Assembly: GCA_025350145.1 (NCBI GenBank)
Contig: JANXYH010000114.1
Location: 1 to 42,134 of the forward strand
DNA length: 42,134 bases
Origin: Burkholderiales bacterium
Lineage (GTDB): Bacteria > Pseudomonadota > Gammaproteobacteria > Burkholderiales > Burkholderiaceae_C
Direction: 5' to 3'
The notes beneath the pieces are model-generated. The model saw nothing but the letters and a program-made list of their open reading frames with translations. It made no database searches and was not told the DNA's origin. Positions 33,433-41,378 of this stretch are shown here, one piece after another. The stretch's first letter is position 1. The number at the start of each line of letters is the position of its first letter. Position numbers and translations under genes: made by a program.

Positions 33433-33879
33433 ATGGCCGGCATCCACATCACCGACATCGAATCGGCCATCAACTGGTGGCGCCAGTTGCAGCCCTCGGC
33501 CGATGGCATCACGGCCTGCGACCAGGTGCGCGCGCTGGCCGAGGTCTACGCGCTGATGGTCTACCACCACCAGGACCTGGCCGACGAGACCAGCATGCCG
33601 CGCCGCGCCCACGCCGCCTGGCTGGACTGGTACGCGCAGACGCCCGATTCGCCCTGCATCGCGATCTGCTCGACCGCCCAGGGCGACGCGGTCTGCAAGG
33701 GCTGTGGTCGGGGCGAGTGGGAGGTGCAGCAGTGGAACCTGCTCAGCCCCGGTGACAAGCGCCTGGTCTGGCGGCGCATCACCGATGCCGGCACCGCCTG
33801 GCGCTTCAACCGCTATGCCGAGCGGGCGCGGTTGACGGCATCGGCGGCTGCGCCAGGGCGCGACGGGGCGGCGGCTTGA
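33433..33879 (+). CDS. DUF3717-DUF1289 fusion protein
   Basis: A 148-residue cytosolic protein. Residues 5-55 match DUF3717 (ITDIESAINWWRQLQPS, then VRALAEVYALMVYH). Residues about 72-120 match DUF1289, a short Cys-rich module: SPCIAICSTAQGDAVCKGCGRGEWEVQQWN with four Cys that could bind iron or zinc, followed by KRLVWRRITDAGTAWRFNRYAER. The fused arrangement is common in Burkholderiales; function is unknown. The ATG at 33433 starts the DUF3717 module. The last four bases overlap the MATE gene start (TTGA), suggesting coupled translation. Confidence 0.88.
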   Translation: MAGIHITDIESAINWWRQLQPSADGITACDQVRALAEVYALMVYHHQDLADETSMPRRAHAAWLDWYAQTPDSPCIAICSTAQGDAVCKGCGRGEWEVQQWNLLSPGDKRLVWRRITDAGTAWRFNRYAERARLTASAAAPGRDGAAA

Positions 33880-35255
33880 GCAAGGCCGGCGCCTGGCGCG
33901 AGAACCTGCGGCAGATCGTCACGCTGTCCTGGCCGGTGTTCATCGGCCAGCTCGCGGTGCTGGCGTTCTCTATCGTCGACACGGTGCTGGTGGCCCGCCA
34001 CTCGTCGGCCGACCTGGCGGCCCTGGCGGTGGGCGCCTCGGCCTACATCACCATCTTCATCGGCCTGATGGGCATGGTGCTGGCGATCAGCCCTATCGTC
34101 GGCCAGCTCTTTGGCGCACGCCGCCTGGCCGAGGCCGGACACCAGTTCTGGCAGGCGCAGTGGGTTGCGCTGGCGTTGGCGCTGGTCGGCATCGCCGCGC
34201 TGGTATTTCCGCAGCCCCTGCTGGCGCTGGCGCAACTCAGCCCGGGCCAGGCGGCGAAGGTGCGCAGCTACATGCTGGCGCTGGCCTTTGCGGTGCCGGC
34301 CTCGCTGTATTTCAGCGTCTTTCGCGGTTTCAACAACGCCGTGTCGCGACCAAAGGCGGTGATGGTGCTGCAACTCGGCGGGCTGGCGCTGAAGCTGCCG
34401 CTGGCCGCGCTGCTGGTGTTCGGCGCGCCGGACTGGGGCCTGCCGGCGTTCGGCGTGCAGGGCTGCGGCTGGTCCACCGCCGCCGTGGTCTGGCTGCAAG
34501 CGGCATGTGCCACCGTGCTGTTGCGCCGCGATCCCTTTTACCGCCCGTTCAACCTGGGCCGGCCCGGCGGCTGGCGGCCCGAGCGTGCGGCATTGAAGGC
34601 GCTGCTGGTGCTCGGTCTGCCGATGGGGCTGTCGCTGATGGTCGAGGTCACCGGCTTTTCATTCATGGCGATCTTCATCGCCCGCATCGGCGACACCGCC
34701 GTGGCCGGCCACCAGGTCGCGGTCAACCTGGTGTCGGTGATGTTCATGCTGCCGCTGGCGCTGTCCAACGGCACGACCACGCTGGTCGCCCAGGCGATTG
34801 GCGCGCAACGCCTGGTGCTGGCAAAGCAGCTCGGCTGGAACGGGCTGGCACTGGCGCTGGGCGTCTCGGCCTTGCTCGGCAGCAGCGTCTACCTGGCCAG
34901 GGTGCCGGTGCTGGGGCTGTACACCCGCGACGCTGCGGTCGCTGCGGCCGCCCTGCCGCTGCTGAGCTGGATGGTGCTGTTCCACATCGCCGACGCGGCG
35001 CAGATCATGGCCGCATTCGTCCTGCGCGCCTGGCGCGTGGCGACCCTGCCGACCGTGATCTACGTGCTCTCGCTGTGGGGCCTTGGGCTGGGCGGCGGCT
35101 ATTGGCTGGCGTTCGACCCATCGGGCGACTGGCCGGCGATGGCCCATGGCGCACGCGGCTACTGGATGGCCAGCACCGCCGGGCTGACCGTGGCCGGCAG
35201 CGCGCTGACCGCGCTGCTGTGGTGGGTGACGCGGCAGCGCGCGACACCGGGCTGA
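33876..35255 (+). CDS. MATE-family multidrug efflux transporter (NorM-like)
   Basis: A 459-residue inner-membrane antiporter that exports cationic drugs and dyes using a sodium or proton gradient. Twelve hydrophobic segments form two repeats; characteristic pieces are LSWPVFIGQLAVLAFSIVDTVLVAR, ISPIVGQLFGARR, FSVFRG-type loop SVFRGFNNAVSRP, and in the second half LPMGLSLMVEVTGFSFMAIFIARIG, HQVAVNLVSVMFMLPLALS and LVAQAIGAQR. The TTG start at 33876 overlaps the preceding stop in TTGA. It converges with the histidine-kinase gene, with 7 bases between stops. Confidence 0.93.
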   Translation: MSKAGAWRENLRQIVTLSWPVFIGQLAVLAFSIVDTVLVARHSSADLAALAVGASAYITIFIGLMGMVLAISPIVGQLFGARRLAEAGHQFWQAQWVALALALVGIAALVFPQPLLALAQLSPGQAAKVRSYMLALAFAVPASLYFSVFRGFNNAVSRPKAVMVLQLGGLALKLPLAALLVFGAPDWGLPAFGVQGCGWSTAAVVWLQAACATVLLRRDPFYRPFNLGRPGGWRPERAALKALLVLGLPMGLSLMVEVTGFSFMAIFIARIGDTAVAGHQVAVNLVSVMFMLPLALSNGTTTLVAQAIGAQRLVLAKQLGWNGLALALGVSALLGSSVYLARVPVLGLYTRDAAVAAAALPLLSWMVLFHIADAAQIMAAFVLRAWRVATLPTVIYVLSLWGLGLGGGYWLAFDPSGDWPAMAHGARGYWMASTAGLTVAGSALTALLWWVTRQRATPG

Positions 35256-35262
35256 GACCCGC

Positions 35263-36780
35263 TCAGGCCGGCGCCACCGGCAGGCTCAGCACGAAACTGC
35301 TGCCGCCGCCCTCGCGCGGCTGACAGTGCACCTGGCCGCCGTGGCGCTGGGCGATTTGCCTGACCAGGCTCAATCCCAGGCCAACGCCGCCTTCGCGCTC
35401 GGCATGTCCGGGCAGGCGAAAAAAGGGCTCGAAGATGCGCTCGCGGTACTCCGCCGGCACGCCCGGGCCACGGTCGTTGACGCGCAGCATGGCCAGACCC
35501 GGCGCCAGGCTGGCCACCAGCACCGACACGTCCTGGCCACCGTAACGGTGGGCGTTCTCAAGCAGGTTGCGCAGCGCCCGACGCAGCAGCCGCTCGCTGC
35601 CCTTGACCAGCGGCGGCAGGCCGTCGGTATCGACCTGGGCACCGACACGGGCGGCCTCTTCGGCGGCCAGGCCGAGCAGGTCGACCGCGTCGCTGCGCTC
35701 GATCGCCGCATTGGCCTCCAGGCGGCTGGCCAGCAGCACCTCCTCGACCAGGGCGTCAAGCTCGGCGACATTGGTGTCGATCTCGCGCCGCAGGGCCGGC
35801 CGGGCGGCCTCGGCCACCTCGGCGTACATCGCCACCGCCATCTTCAGCCGGGCCAGCGGCGAGCGCAGTTCGTGACTGGCATTGGCCAGCAAGCTCTGGT
35901 GCGACTGCACCAGGGTCTCGATCTGCTGCGCGGCATGGTTGAAGGTGGCCGCCACCGCCGCCACCTCGTCCCGGCCACTGGCGTCGACCCGGTGCGACAG
36001 CGCCCCGGCGCCAAAGGCCTCGACACCCCGCTTGAGCGCCTCCAGCCGCCGCGTCAGCCGGCGCACCACCGGATAGGCGCCGGCAGCGATGGCCACCAGC
36101 AAGACCACCACCAGCGCCACCGGGCCGACCGCCGGAGGCAGGCCAAACAGCCACATCGGCGGCATGCCGGGCTCGTGCGGCGGCGCCGGCGCCAACGCCA
36201 ACAGACCGCCCTGCGGCGCCGGCGCCAACAGGCCGCCCTGCGGCGCCGTCGCCAACTGGCCGCGTTGCGGACCCAACGCCAACAGGCCGCCCTGCGGGCG
36301 GTCGTCAGTCTCAGCCCAGCCCGGGCGGCTGCGGCGCTCGTGGCGCCTCTCGCCAGCCGAGGACGCCGCGCCCAGGCTCAGCGCCTCGTCGAGCGGGCGG
36401 CGCAGGTTGCGTCGGGCCAGCCACAGCACGCGGCCGTCGTCGAGCTTGATCATCGACGCCGGCACACCGTCGGCGACCCGTCGGACGAAGTTTTCCGAGG
36501 CGGCGATGCGCTGGCCGCTGCCATTGTCCAGGGCCAGCGGCAAGCGCAGGCGCTGTGACCACTCCAGCAAGGCCGCCGCCTGCTCGGCCGGCGGCGCATC
36601 GGCGCCGGGCAGCGAGCGGCGCAGCAGTTCGGCCAGCGCGTGCAGACGCTCGCTGGCCGCTGACTCGACCCGCAGGCGCTCTTGCTCGACATGCTGCTGC
36701 CACATCCAGCCCGAGACCAGCGCAAACAGCGCCAGCGCGGCCACCACGGTCAACCAGATCCGCAGGTAGAGCGATTTCAC
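35263..36780 (-). CDS. Sensor histidine kinase, CpxA-like
   Basis: A 505-residue inner-membrane kinase. TM1 is at about 7-26, a periplasmic domain at 27-205, TM2 at about 217-236, then a HAMP linker (RRLEALKRGVEAFGAGALSHRV), the H-box ASHELRSPLARLKM with His303, N-box RNLLENAHRYG, G1 NDRGPGVP, F-box FEPFFRL and G2 GVGLGLSLV. The end of the periplasmic domain has four 9-residue repeats (PQGGLLALG type, 162-197). The GTG at 36780 is chosen because it sits directly before TM1 and 22 bases after the regulator stop; the longer frame to 36837 overlaps the regulator. It phosphorylates the adjacent OmpR-type regulator; the CpxP-like gene upstream points to envelope-stress sensing. Confidence 0.92.
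   Translation of the reverse strand: MKSLYLRIWLTVVAALALFALVSGWMWQQHVEQERLRVESAASERLHALAELLRRSLPGADAPPAEQAAALLEWSQRLRLPLALDNGSGQRIAASENFVRRVADGVPASMIKLDDGRVLWLARRNLRRPLDEALSLGAASSAGERRHERRSRPGWAETDDRPQGGLLALGPQRGQLATAPQGGLLAPAPQGGLLALAPAPPHEPGMPPMWLFGLPPAVGPVALVVVLLVAIAAGAYPVVRRLTRRLEALKRGVEAFGAGALSHRVDASGRDEVAAVAATFNHAAQQIETLVQSHQSLLANASHELRSPLARLKMAVAMYAEVAEAARPALRREIDTNVAELDALVEEVLLASRLEANAAIERSDAVDLLGLAAEEAARVGAQVDTDGLPPLVKGSERLLRRALRNLLENAHRYGGQDVSVLVASLAPGLAMLRVNDRGPGVPAEYRERIFEPFFRLPGHAEREGGVGLGLSLVRQIAQRHGGQVHCQPREGGGSSFVLSLPVAPA
36190..36297 (-). repeat. 27-bp tandem repeat in the kinase sensor domain, four units
   Basis: Four units of 27 bases on the minus strand encode PQGGLLALG, PQRGQLATA, PQGGLLAPA and PQGGLLALA. 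They lie in the periplasmic part of the histidine kinase just before TM2. The array keeps the reading frame, so copy-number change would lengthen or shorten the sensor by nine residues at a time. Confidence 0.88.
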
Positions 36781-36802
36781 GCCGGACCCAGGCCACCCGA
36801 CA

Positions 36803-37510
36803 TCAGATGTCGGCGTCCTGCTTCTTGGCAAAGACATAGCCGGCGCCGCGCACCGTCAGCACCCGCTTGGGGTTCTTGGCGTCGTCCTCGATGCAGGCAC
36901 GGATGCGCGAGACATGGACATCAATGCTGCGGTCGAAGGCCTCCATCGGGTGGCCCTTGAGCGCGTCCATGATCTGGTCGCGCGAGAGCACCCGGCCGGC
37001 GCTCTGCGCCAGCACCACCAACAGATCGAACTGGTGGCCGGTGAGGTCGCAGACCTGGCCGGCGATGCGCGCCTGGCGTGCGCCCAGGTCGACTTCGAGC
37101 CGGCCAAAACGCAGCAGGCCTTCGCTCTCGGGCTCGGGCCGGCTGCGCCGCAGCAGGGCCTTGACGCGGGCAAGCAACTCGCGCGCCTCGAACGGTTTGG
37201 GCAGGTAGTCGTCGGCCCCCAGTTCCAGCCCGACGACCCGGTCCAGCGGCTCGCCACGGGCGGTGAGCATCAGCAGCGGCAGGCGCTTGTGGCGGGCATC
37301 GGCGCGCAATTCGCGGGTCAGGTCCAGGCCGTCGCCGTCGGGCAGCATCAGGTCCAGCACCAGCGCGTCATAGGGCAGGCCGCGCAGGCGCTCGCGGCCT
37401 TGCGCCAGCGAGCCGGCAGAGTCGACCTCGTAGCCGTTGCCGCGCAGGTAGTCGCCCACCATGCCGGTCAGGCGGGCGTCGTCGTCGATCAGCAGCAGGC
37501 GTAGGGGCAT
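36803..37510 (-). CDS. OmpR-family response regulator, CpxR-like
   Basis: A 235-residue DNA-binding regulator. The receiver domain has the acidic pair D10-D11, phospho-acceptor D53 in LVLDLMLPDGDG, and the switch Lys in DYLPKPF. The stretch LTARGEPLDRVVGLELGADDYLPKPF (in two pieces) closely follows that of E. coli CpxR. The C-terminal winged helix has LTGHQFDLLVVLAQSAGRVLSRDQI and FDRSIDVHVSRIR, then VRGAGYVF. The ATG at 37510 is preferred to the TTG at 37516. It lies between the CpxP-like and kinase genes in one operon. The probable target is the GTAAA-N5-GTAAA box at 38228. An RstA or other OmpR-type identity is not excluded. Confidence 0.93.
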   Translation of the reverse strand: MPLRLLLIDDDARLTGMVGDYLRGNGYEVDSAGSLAQGRERLRGLPYDALVLDLMLPDGDGLDLTRELRADARHKRLPLLMLTARGEPLDRVVGLELGADDYLPKPFEARELLARVKALLRRSRPEPESEGLLRFGRLEVDLGARQARIAGQVCDLTGHQFDLLVVLAQSAGRVLSRDQIMDALKGHPMEAFDRSIDVHVSRIRACIEDDAKNPKRVLTVRGAGYVFAKKQDADI

Positions 37511-37539
37511 CGGCAAAGCGGGGGCAAGGGCGGCGGGGT

Positions 37540-38154
37540 TCAGCGCGGGGCTGCGGGATCGAGCGACTGGCGCTCGCGTTGGTGGCGCTCCATCATCGAC
37601 CGCTGCTGGCCGATGCGTTCGGCCAGTTTCTGGCGCTGCTCGGGCGTCAACACGGCACTGGCCTCGACCATCGCCCGGGTCATGCGCTTGCTGCGGGCAT
37701 CGTGCTGGGCCTCGATCTTCTGCCGCAGCGCCTCGACGGCGGCGTTGTCCAGCGTGGGTGCGGCCATCAGCTTGCCCATCTCCTCACGCAGTGGCCGGCC
37801 GGCCTGGCGCTGCCCGCGCAAATCATCGTGTGCGGCCTTGAAGATGTCGTGGATCTTGGCCTTTTGCTCGGCATTGGCGCCGACCGCGTCGAGCAGCCGG
37901 CCATGGCCCATCATGTCCATGCCACGCGGGTGCATGCCGGGCATGCCGCCCGGGTGCATGCCGGGCATGCCGCCCTGGTGCATGCCGGGCATGCCGCCCG
38001 GGTGCCCAGGCATTCCTGGCGGGCCGGGCTGGGCCAACGCCGCGCCGGCCGAGACCAGTGCCAGTACGGCCACCAGCAGCGCGGCCAAGGCAGCCAGCCT
38101 GCCGCCAGCCTGGGGGATGTGGGTTACAGATGCAGGGCCAGGGTTCATCGTCAT
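37540..38154 (-). CDS. CpxP/Spy-like periplasmic protein with Met/His repeats
   Basis: A 204-residue exported protein. A signal peptide covers about 20-42 (LAALAALLVAVLALVSAGAALA). It is followed by a Met/His/Gly-rich region, GMPGHPG, GMPGMHQG, GMPGMHPG, GMPGMHPRG, at about 48-82. The helical C-terminal part contains the LTxxQ-type motif LTPEQRQKLAERI and an equivalent GANAEQKAKIHDIF, the mark of CpxP/Spy proteins, which hold unfolded proteins and dampen the Cpx kinase. The Met/His repeats suggest binding of soft metals such as copper. The ATG at 38154 is preferred over a TTG at 38163. It is the first gene of the operon with the regulator (29 bases) and kinase. Confidence 0.87.
   Translation of the reverse strand: MTMNPGPASVTHIPQAGGRLAALAALLVAVLALVSAGAALAQPGPPGMPGHPGGMPGMHQGGMPGMHPGGMPGMHPRGMDMMGHGRLLDAVGANAEQKAKIHDIFKAAHDDLRGQRQAGRPLREEMGKLMAAPTLDNAAVEALRQKIEAQHDARSKRMTRAMVEASAVLTPEQRQKLAERIGQQRSMMERHQRERQSLDPAAPR
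37928..37999 (-). repeat. 24-bp tandem repeat encoding Met/His units, three copies
   Basis: Three exact-length 24-base units, differing by one base, encode the GMPGMHPG repeats of the CpxP-like protein. Each unit contains the near-palindrome GCATGCCGGGCATGC, so the mRNA can fold locally. The frame is preserved, so copy number can vary without breaking the gene. Confidence 0.88.
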
Positions 38155-38227
38155 CGCCTTCAAAACGGTTCGCTGCGGGGATGGCTGTGAGTCTGGCCTG
38201 GGCCCGTAGCGGGTCGATGCGCAGGGC

Positions 38228-38242
38228 GTAAAGATCGGTAAA
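38228..38242 (+). promoter_or_regulatory. CpxR-type binding box upstream of the CpxP-like gene
   Basis: GTAAAGATCGGTAAA gives GTAAA-N5-GTAAA, the published consensus for CpxR in enterobacteria. It lies 74-88 bases upstream of the CpxP-like start and is read on the opposite strand to the operon. In such GC-rich DNA two GTAAA blocks at this spacing are unlikely by chance. Binding by the neighbouring regulator is inferred. Confidence 0.55.
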
Positions 38243-38294
38243 CCGGGGCTGTTCCTGGACCCTGCGCAGACCGCTTTGGCGCAGGCGCATGGGC

Positions 38295-39302
38295 TCAGCG
38301 CGGCGTCAGCGGCGCCTTGTCTGGCGCAGCGGCATCGGCGCGCGATTCGATCCGCATCAGGCGCCGACGCAGCAAGTAGCCCGAACTGCCGCTGCGCAGC
38401 TCCAGGCGCAACAACACCCCGCTGTTGCGGTCCAGCGCCAGCACGCCATCGACACGCGCGCTTTGGTCGGTGCCGTTCGGGACATCGCCGAACAACTCCA
38501 GCACGGCGACATCAAAGTTGTGCCCGGCCACCACCTGCGGCCCGATCGCCACGACCTGGGCCCGCACCCGCGCCGGCAGTGGCTCAACAGCCTGCGCCAA
38601 TTCGCCGGACAGGACCTGGCCCAACTCCAGCCCGCGGCGCAGCAGCCGGCGCGGCACCAGCATCGGCGCCAGACCCTCGGCCACCGCGTTGCCGGCCAGA
38701 TCCTGGCGCCAGACGCTGGCCAGCTCCTTGCCGTCGCGCTCGATGCGGAACTCCAGTTGGTCGCGGCGCAATGCGGTCAGCACCAGATCAAGCCGATGCG
38801 CCGGCCCGAGCAAGCCGTCGCGCTCGTCATAGACCAGCCGGTCACCGGCAGCCACCGGCATGGCGGCGGCCTTGGCGGCGGCCATCTGCTCCGGCGTATC
38901 GGCGCATTGCTGCTGCTTGAGCGTCGTCCGCAGCGCCTCGTAACGGCCCTTCATCTCGGCCAGGCGCTCGGCGTCGGTGCCGTCTGGGCGCATCGCCAGC
39001 AGCGCCGGCCAAAACACCGCCACGCCTATGCCCAGCGCGATCAGGTTGTTGCCAACCTGCGCGTCCACGGCATAGGCCAGGTCGACCGCGTCGTGCTGGA
39101 CGATGTCCAACTGCTCGGTCAATCGGCCGCAGTCCCAACCGGCATAGGCCGCCGGATCGGTAGGCCGCGCCAGCACCTCGGCAGAACGGGTGGCGCAGCC
39201 GCCCAACCCGCCCATCGCCGCAAGCAGCGCCAGCGCCGCCAGCGCCGCCGCCGAGGCATCAGCCGACGCGCGGCGCGCTGTCCGGATGGGGTAGCGCAAC
39301 AT
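38295..39302 (-). CDS. Predicted lipoprotein of unknown function
   Basis: A 335-residue protein with a long basic N-terminus and hydrophobic core ([21 protein letters not shown]); the lipobox L-G-G-C places the lipidated Cys at about residue 36. After it come a Cys-containing segment ([24 protein letters not shown]), a hydrophobic stretch ([20 protein letters not shown]) that may insert in the membrane, a charged helix with [11 protein letters not shown], and a C-terminal beta-rich domain ([27 protein letters not shown] and similar). No family is recognised. The ATG at 39302 starts the signal; the open frame upstream to 39695 is a shadow of bdhA. It is transcribed away from bdhA. Confidence 0.8.
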   Translation of the reverse strand: MLRYPIRTARRASADASAAALAALALLAAMGGLGGCATRSAEVLARPTDPAAYAGWDCGRLTEQLDIVQHDAVDLAYAVDAQVGNNLIALGIGVAVFWPALLAMRPDGTDAERLAEMKGRYEALRTTLKQQQCADTPEQMAAAKAAAMPVAAGDRLVYDERDGLLGPAHRLDLVLTALRRDQLEFRIERDGKELASVWRQDLAGNAVAEGLAPMLVPRRLLRRGLELGQVLSGELAQAVEPLPARVRAQVVAIGPQVVAGHNFDVAVLELFGDVPNGTDQSARVDGVLALDRNSGVLLRLELRSGSSGYLLRRRLMRIESRADAAAPDKAPLTPR

Positions 39303-39477
39303 GGTCGACGATTGTGCCCCTGGCCGAGCGTGGCTCAGGCTGAAGCGGCTGCCCGCCGATAGCGCCGTAGCGCCGAGCCGCGCTTGCTGCACTTGCAGAC
39401 GGGCAACGCCTGGCGCGACACTGCGGGATTGCGCCAGACGCAGGCGCCCTCCCACCCCCATCGAAAGGCAGCACAGC

Positions 39478-40260
39478 ATGAAATTGCAGGACAAGGTCGC
39501 CGTCGTCACCGGCGCGGCCAGCGGCATCGGCCGGGCCATCGCCCAAGAATTCGCCCGCGAGGGCGCCAAGGTGTGCATCGCCGATCTGTCCGGCGACGCG
39601 GCGGCAACCACCGCCGCCGAGATCGAGGCCGGCGGCGGCAGAGCCATGGCGGTGGCCATGGATGTGAGCGACGAGGCGCAGGTCGATGCCGGCATCGCCC
39701 GGATCGTCGCGGCCTATGGCGGGGTCGACATCTTGGTCAGCAATGCCGGCATCCAGATCATCAGCCCGCTGGTGGACTTCAAGTTCAGCGACTGGCGCAA
39801 GCTGGTCGCGATCCACCTCGACGGCGCTTTCCTGACCACCCGCGCCTGCATGCGGGCCATGATCCAGGGTGGCCGAGGCGGCACGGTGCTGTACATGGGC
39901 TCGGTCCATTCGCACCTGGCTTCGCCGCTGAAAGCCCCCTACGTCGCGGCCAAGCACGCCCTGCTGGGCCTGGCCAAGGTGGTGGCCAAGGAAGGCGCCA
40001 AGGACGGCATCCGCGCCAACGTGATCTGCCCGGGATTCGTGCGCACGCCGCTGGTCGACAAGCAAATTCCCGAGCAATCGCTGGCCCTGGGCATCAGCGA
40101 AGCCGACGTCATCAAGAACGTGATGCTCAAGGACACCGTCGACGGTGAATTCACCACCATCCAGGACGTGGCGCAAACCGCCGTCTTCCTGGCGTCATTC
40201 CCAACCAACGCCCTGACCGGCCAATCGATCACGGTCAGCCACGGTTGGCACATGCAGTGA
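39478..40260 (+). CDS. bdhA: 3-hydroxybutyrate dehydrogenase (SDR family)
   Basis: A 260-residue short-chain dehydrogenase that interconverts 3-hydroxybutyrate and acetoacetate with NAD, the link between polyhydroxybutyrate breakdown and central metabolism. The cofactor motif TGAASGIG is at 11-18, NAG at 89-91, and the catalytic Ser142, Tyr155 and Lys159 are all present. [22 protein letters not shown] and the C-terminal [14 protein letters not shown] are typical of BdhA. The ATG at 39478 fits the family start. It stands alone, divergent from the lipoprotein gene and facing tRNA-Ser. Confidence 0.93.
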   Translation: MKLQDKVAVVTGAASGIGRAIAQEFAREGAKVCIADLSGDAAATTAAEIEAGGGRAMAVAMDVSDEAQVDAGIARIVAAYGGVDILVSNAGIQIISPLVDFKFSDWRKLVAIHLDGAFLTTRACMRAMIQGGRGGTVLYMGSVHSHLASPLKAPYVAAKHALLGLAKVVAKEGAKDGIRANVICPGFVRTPLVDKQIPEQSLALGISEADVIKNVMLKDTVDGEFTTIQDVAQTAVFLASFPTNALTGQSITVSHGWHMQ

Positions 40261-40301
40261 GCCGGCGGCGGCTGCCGGGCAGTGGTGGCCGCAGCGGTAC
40301 C

Positions 40302-40393
40302 TGGCGGAAAGGGAGGGATTCGAACCCTCGGTACGGGAGAACCCGTACACCGGATTTCGAGTCCGGCGCATTCGACCACTCTGCCACCTTTCC
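40302..40393 (-). tRNA. tRNA-Ser (anticodon CGA)
   Basis: A 92-base class II tRNA with encoded CCA (40302-40304). On the minus strand the acceptor stem GGAAAGG pairs with CCTTTCC, with discriminator G. The anticodon loop CTCGAAA gives anticodon CGA, which decodes UCG. A long variable arm (TACGGG with CCCGTA) and the T-arm GAGGGTTCGAATCCCTC are intact. It is a single gene facing bdhA. Confidence 0.96.
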
Positions 40394-40439
40394 GGGTCTT
40401 GCTGGGCGCTGCTGACCTGGGTCGACAGGACAGCCGATG

Positions 40440-40467
40440 ATTCTAGTCGATCGTCCTGGGCGCTCAA
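40440..40467 (-). promoter_or_regulatory. Predicted promoter of tRNA-Ser
   Basis: On the minus strand, TTGAGC (40462-40467) and TAGAAT (40440-40445) are separated by 16 bases. Transcription would start at about 40433, some 40 bases ahead of the mature tRNA 5' end. TAGAAT also occurs ahead of tRNA-Gly (10961-10966). Confidence 0.45.
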
Positions 40468-40584
40468 CCCGACCCAAGCATCAGGCTGAGGTTGGCCAGA
40501 CGCAGCACTAGAAGCGCGGATGCATGGCGGCCACCGATGGAAGAGAGCGCAGCACCCGCCAGAGCGACCGTGCCCGCCGCGTGG

Positions 40585-41370
40585 TCAGTTTGACAACGGC
40601 GGCAGCGCAATGCCTGCCTCACGCAGGCGCTGCCAAACCTTCTCCTTGTAGGCGAAGAGCGGCGAGCTACGAGACGGCGCCTTGTTGGCCAATGAACGGC
40701 TCAAGGGTTGCCGCGCGCCACCGTTCTCGTAGTCGAAGCGTGCCCCGAGTTCAACCAGGCACCAGACCACATCCCAGTCCATGCCCGTAGCAGCTTTGGT
40801 GATGACGGGGTCACCGCCACGATCTCGTGCGCCGAGATCGGCGCCAAGCGACTTCATCAATCGCACCCCATCACAGTCGTGCAGGTTGACGAACTTCATG
40901 AGGACCGGGTCGCCATTGGGGCGCCTTGTGTCGGGCCGGCCGCCGGCCTGGAACACCGCCATCATGATCTGCCGCCCGACCGGCTCGATACGATAGTTCT
41001 CGACGGCCAAACTCACCGGCGATGCGCCGTCATCAGCGCTTGCGTTCGGATCGGCGCCCGCGCCTAGCAGCGTTGTCACAGCCCGCAGTTTCTGGCGATC
41101 TACCGCAGCCATCAGCGGCGTGAGGCCGTGCGGGCCGCGGGCATCAAACTTTGCGCCCGTTGCCAGTGCGGTCGCGATGCCTGCCGCGTCATCGGCAGTA
41201 ACGGCTTGATCAAGCGCTGCCTGCGGCCCGGAAGAAGAAAAACTGAAAGTGGCCATGGAAATTCCTGGTTCGCGGTCCGTCGATTCGGTGGCTGCCTGGG
41301 CGCCCAACCAGCCAACCGCGGCAACCAGCGCGAGACCGCCTGCGCCGATGCTGCGATGGGGTGTTCGCAT
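40585..41370 (-). CDS. Exported ankyrin-repeat protein, candidate immunity protein
   Basis: A 261-residue protein with a signal peptide (SIGAGGLALVAAVGWLGAQA, cleavage near residue 27) and four to five ankyrin repeats over about 50-235; clear units are GPHGLTPLMAAVDRQKLRAVTTLL and GAGADPNASADDGASPVSLAV, and later GADLGARDRGGDPVITKAA. It is predicted to act in the periplasm as a protein-binding scaffold. An upstream ATG at 41388 (MWLSVAMRTP) would overlap the lipase-like gene by 10 bases; with the ATG at 41370 the gap is 8 bases. In either case the two genes form one operon. Ankyrin proteins with signal peptides next to phospholipase effectors are often their immunity proteins, and that is the inference here. 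Confidence 0.82.
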   Translation of the reverse strand: MRTPHRSIGAGGLALVAAVGWLGAQAATESTDREPGISMATFSFSSSGPQAALDQAVTADDAAGIATALATGAKFDARGPHGLTPLMAAVDRQKLRAVTTLLGAGADPNASADDGASPVSLAVENYRIEPVGRQIMMAVFQAGGRPDTRRPNGDPVLMKFVNLHDCDGVRLMKSLGADLGARDRGGDPVITKAATGMDWDVVWCLVELGARFDYENGGARQPLSRSLANKAPSRSSPLFAYKEKVWQRLREAGIALPPLSN

Positions 41371-41378
41371 CGCCACGC

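Noticed and set aside
38155-38290. Short minus-strand frame (ATG at 38290) across the region with the CpxR-type box
   Set aside because: It runs into the CpxP-like gene in another frame and has no recognisable domain; kept in mind because its first 30 codons look plausible.
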